NCBI RefSeq assembly: GCF_026343295.1
Contig: NZ_JAPELY010000001.1
Coordinates: 2,356,001-2,420,000 of the forward strand
Source: Streptomyces sp. NBC_00083
Lineage (GTDB): Bacteria; Actinomycetota; Actinomycetes; Streptomycetales; Streptomycetaceae
Direction: 5' to 3'
DNA: 64,000 nucleotides
Part shown: piece by piece, positions 45,208 to 52,739 of the stretch
Layout: each line of letters opens with the position of its first letter
Position numbering within the stretch: the stretch's first letter is position 1
Translations under genes and position numbers: made by a program
The notes under the pieces: model-generated
Told to the model about the DNA's origin: nothing
Seen by the model: the letters and a program-made list of their open reading frames with translations, nothing else
The model's database searches: none

Positions 45208-45660
45208 ATGAGCGCTGATCAGATGTCCGTGGGCGAGATGCTCGCCGCCACCGTTCCCATGGCGAGGACCCTCAACCTGGAGTTCCTCGAAACCACCCCC
45301 GAGCGTGCCGTGGTGCGGCTGCCGGACCAGAGCGACTACCACAACCACGTCGGCGGACCCCACGCCGGCGCCATGTTCACGCTCGCCGAGTCCGCCAGCG
45401 GCGCGATCGTCATCGCCGCCTTCGGCGACCAGATGAGCCGGGCCGTGCCGCTCGCCGTCAAGGCGGAAATCGGCTACAAGAAGCTCGCCATGGGCGTCGT
45501 CACCGCGACCGCGACCCTGGGCCGCCCCATCGCCGACGTGGTGGCCGAGCTGGACGCGGGGCAGCGCCCCGAGTTCCCGGTCGTCATCGAGATCACCCGC
45601 GCCGACGGCGCCGTGACCGGCGAGATGACCGTCGTATGGACCCTGCGCCCCAACTCCTGA
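45208..45660 (+). CDS. Hotdog-fold thioesterase-like protein (DUF4442)
   Basis: A 150-residue hotdog protein: D-Y-H-N-H-V-G-G-P-H-A-G-A-M-F-T-L-A-E-S-A-S-G is the central helix with its HxGxxH-like turn, then V-K-A-E-I-G-Y-K-K and a last strand M-T-V-V-W-T-L. It may cleave an acyl-CoA. TAACAT (45194-45199) lies eight bases before ATG 45208, so translation is probably leaderless. A very strong terminator follows. Confidence 0.83.
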   Translation: MSADQMSVGEMLAATVPMARTLNLEFLETTPERAVVRLPDQSDYHNHVGGPHAGAMFTLAESASGAIVIAAFGDQMSRAVPLAVKAEIGYKKLAMGVVTATATLGRPIADVVAELDAGQRPEFPVVIEITRADGAVTGEMTVVWTLRPNS

Positions 45661-45726
45661 TCACCCGCTGAGCGTGGGCGCGCGAGCCGCTGCGTAAGGC
45701 CGGCGCACGCGAGCCTCGGCGTACCC

Positions 45727-45760
45727 GAAGGCGCCCCCGGCCACGACCGGGGGCGCCTTC
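45727..45760 (+). terminator. Terminator after the thioesterase gene
   Basis: GAAGGCGCCCCCGG (45727-45740) pairs with CCGGGGGCGCCTTC (45747-45760), a perfect 14-bp stem with a six-base loop. The remaining 180 bases before the next gene hold no other feature that I can see. Confidence 0.87.
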
Positions 45761-45943
45761 GGCGTTTCCCCGGCACCGCGGGCACCCGCCTTCCACCGGA
45801 CGGTCCCAGGTTGCGCGATGCCCGGGGCGCCTGACGGATGGTCAACTCCGACGTGACGCATAGTGCGTTCACACGCTGATCAGGGACCGCCGGCCGTGCC
45901 GCGGTCCATCACGTCGTGCCCGCGCACAAAGGAGTGACGGTCC

Positions 45944-48436
45944 ATGTCCCACCCGGTTACCCGAAGGTCAGCACTGCGTCTGCTCGGCGGCGCCGTCACG
46001 GTCGCGGCGGCCGCGACCGGCACCCTCACCGCCCCCGCCGCCGCCCTGCCCCGGGCCCGCACCGGCCCCCCGGCCTCACCGAGGGTCGAATCACTGCTCG
46101 TCCGCCTCACCCTCGACGAGAAGATCGCCCTGCTGCACGGCTCGGCCGACCCGCACGGCCTCGGCCAGGCCGGCTACCTCGCCGGCGTGCCCCGCCTCGG
46201 CATCCCCCCGCTCCGGCTCGCCGACGGGCCCGCCGGCCTGCGCGTGAGGGAACACGCGACGGCGCTGCCCGCCCCCGTGCTGCTCGCCGCCACCTTCGAC
46301 CCGGAGCTGGCCCGCGCCTACGGCGAGGTGCTCGGCCGCGAAGGACGCGCGCTCGGCCAGGACGTCGTCCTCGCCCCCATGGTCAACCTGATCAGGACCC
46401 CGTACGCCGGCCGCAACTTCGAGACCTTCTCCGAGGACCCGCTGCTCAGCGCGGACCTCGTCGCCGAGGAGATCCGCGGCATCCAGAGCCAGGGCCTCAT
46501 CGCCACCGTCAAGCACTTCGCCCTGAACAACCAGGAGCAGAACCGCACCTCCATCGACGTCCGCATCGCCGAACAGCCCCTCCACGAAATGGAGCTGCGC
46601 GGCTTCGAAGCGGCCGTCACCGCGAAGGCGGGCGCCGTGATGGGCGCGTACAACAAGGTCAACGGGGCCTACGCCTGCGAGAACAAGCCACTTCTCAGCG
46701 ACATCCTGCGCGACGGCTGGGGCTTCGAGGGGTGGGTGATGACCGACTGGTTCGCCGCGCACAGCACCGTCGCCTCCCTCACCGCGGGGCTCGACATGGA
46801 GATGCCGAGCGGCCCCTACTTCGGCGACGCCCTGAAGAAAGCCGTGGGCGACGGCAGCGTGGCCGTGGCGCTGGTCGACCGCTCCGTACGCCGTGTCCTC
46901 GGCGTCATGGAGCGCTTCTCGCTGCTCGATACCGAAGCTCCCGCCCGGCCCGCCCGCGACCCGCAGGCCGGCGCCGACGTCGCTCTCAAGATCGCCAAAG
47001 CGGGCGCGACCCTGCTCCAGAACCGGGCCGCCACCCTCCCCCTCACCGGCGCCGCGGCCCGTTCCATCGCCGTGATCGGCCCCACCGGAGCCCTCCCGTT
47101 CATCGGCGGAGGCGGCAGCGCGCACGTCGTCCCCGACCGTGCGCAGAGCCCCCTCGACGCCATCAGGGCCCACGCGGGCAAGGACGCCGACGTCACCTAC
47201 ACCATGGGCGAGGACCTCTACGGCAAGCCGCTGCCCGGCACTTCGGCGGGCGCCGACTTCGAGGGGCAGCGCGTCGCCGCCGGCGTCACCTTCACCTACG
47301 ACGGCACGCTCACCGTGACCGACCCCGACGAGTGGACCTTCACCATCCACTACAGCGGTGACCGTCCCAAGGTCGTCCTCGACGACACCGAACTCTTCCC
47401 GCCCGCGCCCGGCCTCGGCGAACTGTTCGGCGGCGGACTCGTCGGCGCCGCCCCCGACGGCCTGGACGTCCGCCGCAGCACGGTCGCCCTCGCCGCCGGC
47501 CCGCACCGGCTCACCGTCTCCGCGAAGGGCGGCGGCAAGGGCCAGCTCTTCCGGCTCCGCCGCACCACGGGCGCGACCCGGGCCGCCGACGTCGCCGACG
47601 CGGTGCGCGCCGCACGGGCGGCCGAGAGCGTGGTCCTGTTCGCGTACGAGGACGCCACCGAGGGGGCCGACCGCACCGGCCTCGCCCTGCCCGGCCACCA
47701 GAACGAGCTGATCGACGCGGTCGCCGCCGCCAACCCCCGCACCACGGTGGTGCTCAACACCTCGTCCAGCACCACCATGCCGTGGCTGGCGCGCACCGGC
47801 GCCGTCCTGCAGATGTACTACCCAGGCCAGGAGGGCGCCGAGGCCACCGCGGCCGTCCTGTTCGGGGAGTGCGACCCCGGCGGCCGGCTCACCCAGACCT
47901 TCCCGGCCTCCGACGACCGCCACCCGGTGGCGAAGGAGCCGCGCCGCTACCCCGGCGTGAACGGAACGCAGGAGTACTCCGAGGGCATCCACCTCGGCTA
48001 CCGCTGGTACGACGCCCAAGGCGTGACGCCGCTCTTCCCCTTCGGACACGGCCTGTCCTACACCACGTTCGCCTACTCCGGTCTGACCGTCGGGCCCGAC
48101 GGCGACGGGCTCGCCGTCGGCTTCACCGTCCGCAACACCGGCAGCCGCGCCGGCGTCACGGTGGCCCAGGTCTACCTCGGTCCCTCGCCCGACCTCCGCC
48201 TCGACCAGGCGCGCCGCGCCCTGGCCGGCTACCGCCGCCTGGAGCTGGAGGCCGGTGCCGACCGGCGCGTGACCGTACGCATCCCGTCCCGCTCGCTCTC
48301 CTCGTGGGACCCGGCCCGGCACGGCTGGGTGCTCGGCACCGGAACGCGCGAGGTCGGCGTGGGCGTCTCCGCGCGCGAGCTGCGGCTCGTCGGCCGTGGC
48401 CAAGTCGCATCGGCCCCGGCCGCCCCTCAGCCCTGA
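45944..48436 (+). CDS. Secreted glycoside hydrolase family 3 protein (beta-glucosidase type)
   Basis: An 830-residue enzyme. The N-terminus T-R-R-S-A-L-R-L-L-G-G with an Ala-rich stretch is a twin-arginine (Tat) signal. The GH3 N-domain follows: L-A-D-G-P-A-G-L-R, K-H-F-A-L-N-N-Q-E, and G-W-V-M-T-D-W with the nucleophile Asp at about residue 268 (Thr replaces the common Ser). Residues about 410-540 hold a PA14-like insertion with Y-D-G-T-L-T-V. The second GH3 domain and an Fn3-like C-terminal domain end it. It likely removes glucose or xylose from plant-derived sugars outside the cell. ATG 45944 follows AAAGGAG. Confidence 0.92.
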   Translation: MSHPVTRRSALRLLGGAVTVAAAATGTLTAPAAALPRARTGPPASPRVESLLVRLTLDEKIALLHGSADPHGLGQAGYLAGVPRLGIPPLRLADGPAGLRVREHATALPAPVLLAATFDPELARAYGEVLGREGRALGQDVVLAPMVNLIRTPYAGRNFETFSEDPLLSADLVAEEIRGIQSQGLIATVKHFALNNQEQNRTSIDVRIAEQPLHEMELRGFEAAVTAKAGAVMGAYNKVNGAYACENKPLLSDILRDGWGFEGWVMTDWFAAHSTVASLTAGLDMEMPSGPYFGDALKKAVGDGSVAVALVDRSVRRVLGVMERFSLLDTEAPARPARDPQAGADVALKIAKAGATLLQNRAATLPLTGAAARSIAVIGPTGALPFIGGGGSAHVVPDRAQSPLDAIRAHAGKDADVTYTMGEDLYGKPLPGTSAGADFEGQRVAAGVTFTYDGTLTVTDPDEWTFTIHYSGDRPKVVLDDTELFPPAPGLGELFGGGLVGAAPDGLDVRRSTVALAAGPHRLTVSAKGGGKGQLFRLRRTTGATRAADVADAVRAARAAESVVLFAYEDATEGADRTGLALPGHQNELIDAVAAANPRTTVVLNTSSSTTMPWLARTGAVLQMYYPGQEGAEATAAVLFGECDPGGRLTQTFPASDDRHPVAKEPRRYPGVNGTQEYSEGIHLGYRWYDAQGVTPLFPFGHGLSYTTFAYSGLTVGPDGDGLAVGFTVRNTGSRAGVTVAQVYLGPSPDLRLDQARRALAGYRRLELEAGADRRVTVRIPSRSLSSWDPARHGWVLGTGTREVGVGVSARELRLVGRGQVASAPAAPQP

Positions 48437-48510
48437 CCGGGTAGGCTTCCCGGCGTGCGCCAGGGGGGCGCACGCCGGGCCGTGACCCGGTGCGAGCGGG
48501 AGGAAGCGCG

Positions 48511-49164
48511 TTGCACATCCAGGAGTGGCTGGAGCACATCCCCGCCGTCAGTGTCTATCTCCTGGTGGCGCTCGTCATCGGCGTGGAAAGCCTCGGCATC
48601 CCGCTGCCCGGCGAGATCGTCCTGGTCAGCGCGGCGCTGCTCGCCTCACAGCAGGGGCACATCAACCCCGTCGTGCTCGGCGCCTGCGCCACCGCCGGTG
48701 CGGTGGTCGGCGACTCGATCGGCTACGCCATCGGCCGCAAGGGAGGCAGGCCGCTCATCGCGTGGCTGGGCCGCAAGTTCCCCAAGCACTTCAGCGAGGG
48801 CCATGTCGCCATGGCCGAGCGGTCCTTCCAGAAGTGGGGCATGTGGGCCGTCTTCTTCGGCCGTTTCATCGCCCTGCTGCGCATCTTCGCGGGGCCGCTC
48901 GCGGGCGTCCTGCACATGCCGTACTGGAAGTTCCTCATCGCCAACGTGCTCGGCGGCATCTGCTGGGCCGGCGGCACCACGGCCGTCATCTACTACCTCG
49001 GCATCGTCGCCGAGTCCTGGCTGAAGAACTTCTCGTACCTCGGTCTGGTGGCGGCGCTGCTCATCGGCGTCGCGTCGATGCTGATCGTCAAGAACCGGGC
49101 GAAGAAGTCCATGGCGGAGGCGGAGGCGGCGCGCTCGCGGGAGAACGTCCCGGCCGGCGACTGA
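48511..49164 (+). CDS. DedA-family membrane protein
   Basis: A 217-residue membrane protein: G-V-E-S-L-G-I-P-L-P-G-E-I-V-L near residue 25, G-D-S-I-G-Y-A-I-G-R near residue 72, then F-F-G-R-F-I-A-L-L-R-I-F-A-G-P-L-A-G, the DedA signature with the two arginines. DedA proteins flip polar lipids such as undecaprenyl phosphate. TTG 48511 is chosen because GGGAGGAAG stands before it. A repeat-rich gap of 400 bases follows. Confidence 0.9.
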   Translation: MHIQEWLEHIPAVSVYLLVALVIGVESLGIPLPGEIVLVSAALLASQQGHINPVVLGACATAGAVVGDSIGYAIGRKGGRPLIAWLGRKFPKHFSEGHVAMAERSFQKWGMWAVFFGRFIALLRIFAGPLAGVLHMPYWKFLIANVLGGICWAGGTTAVIYYLGIVAESWLKNFSYLGLVAALLIGVASMLIVKNRAKKSMAEAEAARSRENVPAGD

Positions 49165-49569
49165 TCGCCTGCGGCGGGCGGGCGGGGTGTCGGGATCCCG
49201 GCCCACCGAGACGCAGGCCCGACCCGTCGTCTGCACACCGTGCCCGCGTCTTGCGCAGTTCCCCGGGCCCCTGGGTGGGTCGCCCTTGGCAGGGTGCCCA
49301 GCCCCCGCATCCTCGCCCCTCTTGTCAGCGCGCCTGTCCCGGGCCACCTCCTCAGCCCGTCCGGCGTTTGAGGACGAGCGCCCTTAAGGCGCGAACGGGG
49401 TCTGGGGCGGAGCCCCAGCAACCCCGCTTTCGGGTGCGGACCGTGCCCGCGTCTCGCGCAGTTCCCCGCGCCCCTAAAGACGTAGGGCACCCGGCACCGA
49501 GCCCACCGCCCCCAGTAGGGCACCCGGCACCGAGCCCCGCGGCTCGTGACCGTCGCGGGGGAGGTGCGA
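49165..49569. repeat. Gene-free region of interspersed Streptomyces repeats
   Basis: No gene is seen in these 405 bases. Two copies of a 36-base unit, ACCGTGCCCGCGTC followed by CGCAGTTCCCC, lie at 49237-49272 and 49440-49475. Between them at about 49350-49428 is the common Streptomyces element that begins CAGCCCGTCCGGCGTTTGAG and ends in the hairpin CTGGGGC-GGA-GCCCCAG. A 23-base direct repeat beginning GTAGGGCACCCGGC is at 49482-49504 and 49515-49537. The hairpin can end transcription from both sides. Confidence 0.8.
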
Positions 49570-50010
49570 TCAGGGGGTGTCGCGGAGCAGTACCTTCGCG
49601 GCCCGGCCGAAGACGACGCGCCCCGCGAGCGCCGTCAGCGGATCGAGGGCGCCCGGCACGCCCCGTACCCGCAACTCCTCGCGCCAGACCACGTACGCCC
49701 CCGAGCCCGCCGCCCCCACCTCGATCTCGGCCCAGCCACGAATCGTGCGGCCCCGCTTCTCCAGGCGGCACCGCCCCGGCGTGCCCGGGACCGGTGGCTG
49801 CCAGCGGGTGATCTCCATCGGGTCCTCGAAGCAGAGCCGTCCCAGGCCGGTGCGGGCCGAGAAGACCGTGCCCCTGCCGGTGGGCGGGGCGGTGCGCACG
49901 ACGACGCGGGTCAACGGCACGCCGTCGCCGTGCCGTTCCCAGTCGGTGAGCCGCCGCCACGCCTCGTCGGGGGTCAGTTCGGTGCGGCGGTCGATCCGGA
50001 AGAGTGCCAT
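49570..50010 (-). CDS. SRPBCC-family protein
   Basis: A 146-residue START-fold protein: I-D-R-R-T-E-L-T-P-D-E-A-W-R-R-L-T-D-W-E-R-H-G, then T-V-F-S-A-R-T-G-L-G-R-L and W-A-E-I-E-V. Hydrophobic-ligand binding fold; ligand unknown. ATG 50010. It ends beside the repeat region. Confidence 0.8.
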   Translation of the reverse strand: MALFRIDRRTELTPDEAWRRLTDWERHGDGVPLTRVVVRTAPPTGRGTVFSARTGLGRLCFEDPMEITRWQPPVPGTPGRCRLEKRGRTIRGWAEIEVGAAGSGAYVVWREELRVRGVPGALDPLTALAGRVVFGRAAKVLLRDTP

Positions 50011-50103
50011 CGCGCGATCCTAAGCGGGCCCCGGCCGCGAGCGGCGCAACGTCGTCGCTTAGCGTGACACCCGGCGCGATGAAGTCCGTACAAGGAGTGG
50101 CGC

Positions 50104-50634
50104 ATGGCAGAGCAGGCGTTGGTCGTGGCAGTGGGCGGCAAGAAGCCCGAGATCGCCCCGACCGCATTCACCGCACCCACCTCGGTGGTGCTCGGCGAGG
50201 TGACCCTGGCCGACGGCGCGAGCGTCTGGTACCACGCGGTCCTGCGCGCCGACTGCGGGCCGATCGTCATCGGCGCCGAGAGCAACATCCAGGACAACTG
50301 CACCGTCCATGTGGACCCCGGCTTCCCGGTCACCGTCGGCGAGCGCGTCACGGTGGGCCACAACGCGGTGCTGCACGGCTGCACCGTCGAGGACGACGTC
50401 CTGGTCGGCATGGGCGCCACGGTCCTCAACGGCGCCCGCATCGGCGCCGGCTCGCTGATCGCGGCCCACGCGCTCGTGCCGCAGGGCATGGACGTGCCGC
50501 CCGGCTCCCTGGTCGCGGGCGTACCGGCGAAGGTGCGGCGCGCGCTCACCGACGAGGAGCGGGAGGGGATCAAGGTCAACGCCCTGATGTACCGCGGCCT
50601 CGCCGAGGACCACCGCGCGGCGCACAGCGGCTGA
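50104..50634 (+). CDS. Gamma-class carbonic anhydrase-like protein
   Basis: A 176-residue left-handed beta-helix: V-W-Y-H-A-V-L-R-A-D-C-G-P-I, N-I-Q-D-N-C-T-V-H-V-D, then V-G-H-N-A-V-L-H-G-C-T-V and the last turns M-G-A-T-V-L-N-G-A. Three histidines bind Zn or Fe in the trimer. The family includes carbonic anhydrases and maturation proteins; activity of this subclass is uncertain. ATG 50104 with AAGGAGTGG. Confidence 0.9.
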   Translation: MAEQALVVAVGGKKPEIAPTAFTAPTSVVLGEVTLADGASVWYHAVLRADCGPIVIGAESNIQDNCTVHVDPGFPVTVGERVTVGHNAVLHGCTVEDDVLVGMGATVLNGARIGAGSLIAAHALVPQGMDVPPGSLVAGVPAKVRRALTDEEREGIKVNALMYRGLAEDHRAAHSG

Positions 50635-50638
50635 GCCC

Positions 50639-50663
50639 GCGCGGGGCGCCTGCCGCCCCGCGC
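50639..50663 (+). terminator. Terminator after the carbonic anhydrase-like gene
   Basis: GCGCGGGGCG (50639-50648) pairs with CGCCCCGCGC (50654-50663), a perfect 10-bp stem with a five-base loop, four bases after the stop. Confidence 0.75.
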
Positions 50664-50725
50664 TGAGCGGAAGATCACAGGCGTCGGCGGTGATCGACCC
50701 GGTCGGCGATGAGTACCGTGAGCGG

Positions 50726-51469
50726 GTGCCCAAGAACAGAAACACGTTCTCATCGCTGACCGCCTGGCGGCGCCGGATCGCCTCCCGCGCGGTCCACGGC
50801 GGTTGGGGCCTCATCAAGGAGGCGGGCGCGGTCACCGCGGAACACCCCGGCAAGCTGCGCTTCCGCCGGATCGGCGGGGGAACCCGCCTCGCCTTCCCGC
50901 AGGGCACGGTGTTCGGCGAACCCTGGATCGAGCTGGGCGACCACTGCATTATCGGCGAACAGGTCACCCTCACGGCCGGAATGATGCCCGGCCTCGACCT
51001 CGGGGCCGAGCCGATCCTGACCCTGGGCAACGGAGTCGTGCTCGGCCGGGGCAGCCACATCATCGCCGACACCACCGTCACCATCGGCTCGGACACGTAC
51101 TGCGGCCCGTACGTCTACATCACCTCGACCAACCACAGCTACGACGACCCGCACCAGCCCGTCGGCAAGCAGTGGCCGCGCATGGAGCCCGTCGAGATCG
51201 GCCCCGGCTGCTGGCTCGGCACCGGCGCGGTGGTGCTGCCCGGCGCGCGGCTGGGCCGCAACGTCGTGGTGGCGGCGGGCGCCGTCGTCCGCGGTGAGGT
51301 GCCCGACCACGCGGTGGTGGCCGGCGCGCCCGCGAAGATCGTACGCACCTGGAACGAGCGGGACGGCTGGCAGCCGCCGCTGCGCACCCCCGCGCCGGTG
51401 CCCATCCCGGAGGGCGTCACACCGGAACAGCTGCTCGCCATAGCGGAGTTGACCTCGGAGGAGGCCTGA
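50726..51469 (+). CDS. Acyltransferase with left-handed beta-helix
   Basis: A 247-residue protein. After 60 N-terminal residues with a basic helix W-R-R-R-I-A-S-R comes a hexapeptide-repeat helix (about residues 65-205): I-I-G-E-Q-V-T-L, V-V-L-G-R-G-S-H-I-I-A-D-T-T-V, and the insertion loop S-T-N-H-S-Y with the catalytic His. It closes with V-P-D-H-A-V-V-A-G-A-P-A-K-I. This is the sugar or lipid O-acetyltransferase pattern. GTG 50726 lies after TACCGT (50710-50715), probably leaderless. Confidence 0.85.
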   Translation: MPKNRNTFSSLTAWRRRIASRAVHGGWGLIKEAGAVTAEHPGKLRFRRIGGGTRLAFPQGTVFGEPWIELGDHCIIGEQVTLTAGMMPGLDLGAEPILTLGNGVVLGRGSHIIADTTVTIGSDTYCGPYVYITSTNHSYDDPHQPVGKQWPRMEPVEIGPGCWLGTGAVVLPGARLGRNVVVAAGAVVRGEVPDHAVVAGAPAKIVRTWNERDGWQPPLRTPAPVPIPEGVTPEQLLAIAELTSEEA

Positions 51470-51601
51470 CCTGCCCGTCGCGCCACCAAGCCCCGTGGTG
51501 CCCCGCAGTAGAGTGGGGCGACAGCGGAGACCGGTGGGCGCACCAGACGGCCTGTCACTCAACACCGGACGGCCTCCCGGGGCCCACCTCAGGGACGGAA
51601 T

Positions 51602-52174
51602 GTGTCGGACCTCGAACTGCTGACCCAGTCACTGGCCCGCAACGTCAAGCGCTGGCGCACCGAGCGCGGCTTCACCCTGGAAGCCCTCGCCGCCCGTGCC
51701 GGAGTCAGCCGCGGGATGCTCATCCAGATCGAGCAGGCCAGGACCAACCCGAGCGTGGGCACCGTCGTGAAGATCGGCGACGCGCTCGGCGTGAGCATCA
51801 CCACCCTGCTCGACTACGAGAGCGGCCCCGCCGTACGCATCGTCCCGCCCGAGCAGGCCGTCCGGCTCTGGTCGAGCGAGCGCGGGAGCCACAGCACCCT
51901 GCTCGCCGGCACCGAGGCGCCCGGCCCGCTCGAACTCTGGCACTGGACGCTGGCGCCCGGCGACGCGAGCCCCTCCGACCCGCACCCGGCCGGCACGATC
52001 GAGCTGCTCCACGTCACCCGGGGCACGCTCACCCTGCGCGTGGACGGCGTCAACCACCAGATCCCGGCGGGCCATTCGGCGTCGTTCGAGGCCAACACGG
52101 CACACACGTACGGTAATGAGGGCCCCGACACGGTCGAGATGACGATGGCCGTATCCGTCCCCTTCGAACGCTGA
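51602..52174 (+). CDS. XRE-cupin transcriptional regulator
   Basis: A 190-residue regulator. The helix-turn-helix is at residues 5-70: R-G-F-T-L-E-A-L-A-A-R-A-G-V-S-R-G-M-L and I-E-Q-A-R-T-N-P-S-V-G-T-V-V-K-I. A cupin barrel follows from about residue 100, with H-P-A-G-T-I-E-L-L-H-V and I-P-A-G-H-S-A-S-F. Such proteins often control metabolic operons and bind a small ligand in the cupin. GTG 51602. Confidence 0.9.
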   Translation: MSDLELLTQSLARNVKRWRTERGFTLEALAARAGVSRGMLIQIEQARTNPSVGTVVKIGDALGVSITTLLDYESGPAVRIVPPEQAVRLWSSERGSHSTLLAGTEAPGPLELWHWTLAPGDASPSDPHPAGTIELLHVTRGTLTLRVDGVNHQIPAGHSASFEANTAHTYGNEGPDTVEMTMAVSVPFER

Positions 52175-52527
52175 GGGAAGACGCCGCCGCGGCCGAACTC
52201 CTTACGGGCGCGGCCGGTTGGGGGTGAGATCCGTGACGCTCCGGGTCGCACTCCGATCGGTTCACCCTCGCATTCTGGCTGAATGTGCGCCCGTATCTGG
52301 TAATCGGGCCCGCGCCGGGTGGAGGCTGACTATCGTCGCTCCCGTGGCCCCGGGGCGACGAACGGGCCGTGTTCACCTCCAACGAAACCACCCGTGCGGG
52401 TGATTTCGACGTCCACGCCGAACCCGGGCACGGACCCACGCAGTTGTGTGGTCCCAGGAGGCGGCAGTGGCCACACCGGTCGCAACGCCCACTGAAAAAA
52501 CGGTGCTCCAGTCCGAAAGGCGCTCAC
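52175..52527. other. Gap before the FxSxx-COOH cassette
   Basis: About 350 bases, slightly AT-richer in the middle. TATCGT at 52330-52335 is a possible -10 but lacks a -35 match. AGGAGG near 52456 precedes GTG 52467, whose frame runs into the fxsB frame and is probably not used. A run of six A at 52494-52499 lies just before fxsA. Confidence 0.35.
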
Positions 52528-52719
52528 GTGGAAGCTCTCGTCTCGGCGGCCGAACGGCCCGGCCCCGCTCCCCGCAGACCGGCCGGCCGACGGCTGCCGC
52601 TGGTGAAGCGGGCGGCGGCGCAGAGCGCCGGCCGGGCCCCGGTCAATCTGACCAGGGTGGTGGCGGCCGGCGCGCATCCGGCGGTGCCCGGCACCTCCGC
52701 CTTCCAGTCGGCCCTCTGA
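52528..52719 (+). CDS. fxsA: FxSxx-COOH precursor peptide
   Basis: A 63-residue peptide whose last residues are G-T-S-A-F-Q-S-A-L, matching the family rule F-x-S-x-x at the carboxyl end. It begins V-E-A-L-V-S-A-A-E-R and has an Arg/Pro-rich middle, then L-T-R-V-V-A-A-G. In this family the F-x-S motif is crosslinked by FxsB into a three-residue cyclophane; here F-Q-S is predicted to be the crosslink site. GTG 52528 follows GAAAGG. It ends 20 bases before fxsB. The start is uncertain: the frame stays open upstream to 52369. Confidence 0.85.
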   Translation: MEALVSAAERPGPAPRRPAGRRLPLVKRAAAQSAGRAPVNLTRVVAAGAHPAVPGTSAFQSAL

Positions 52720-52739
52720 CGAGCGGATCGCCCCACCCC

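Noticed and set aside
52446..52739. N-terminal extension of FxsB by about 98 residues
   Set aside because: The extra part is Gly/Arg/Pro-rich and overlaps fxsA in another frame; the radical SAM motif begins right after ATG 52740.
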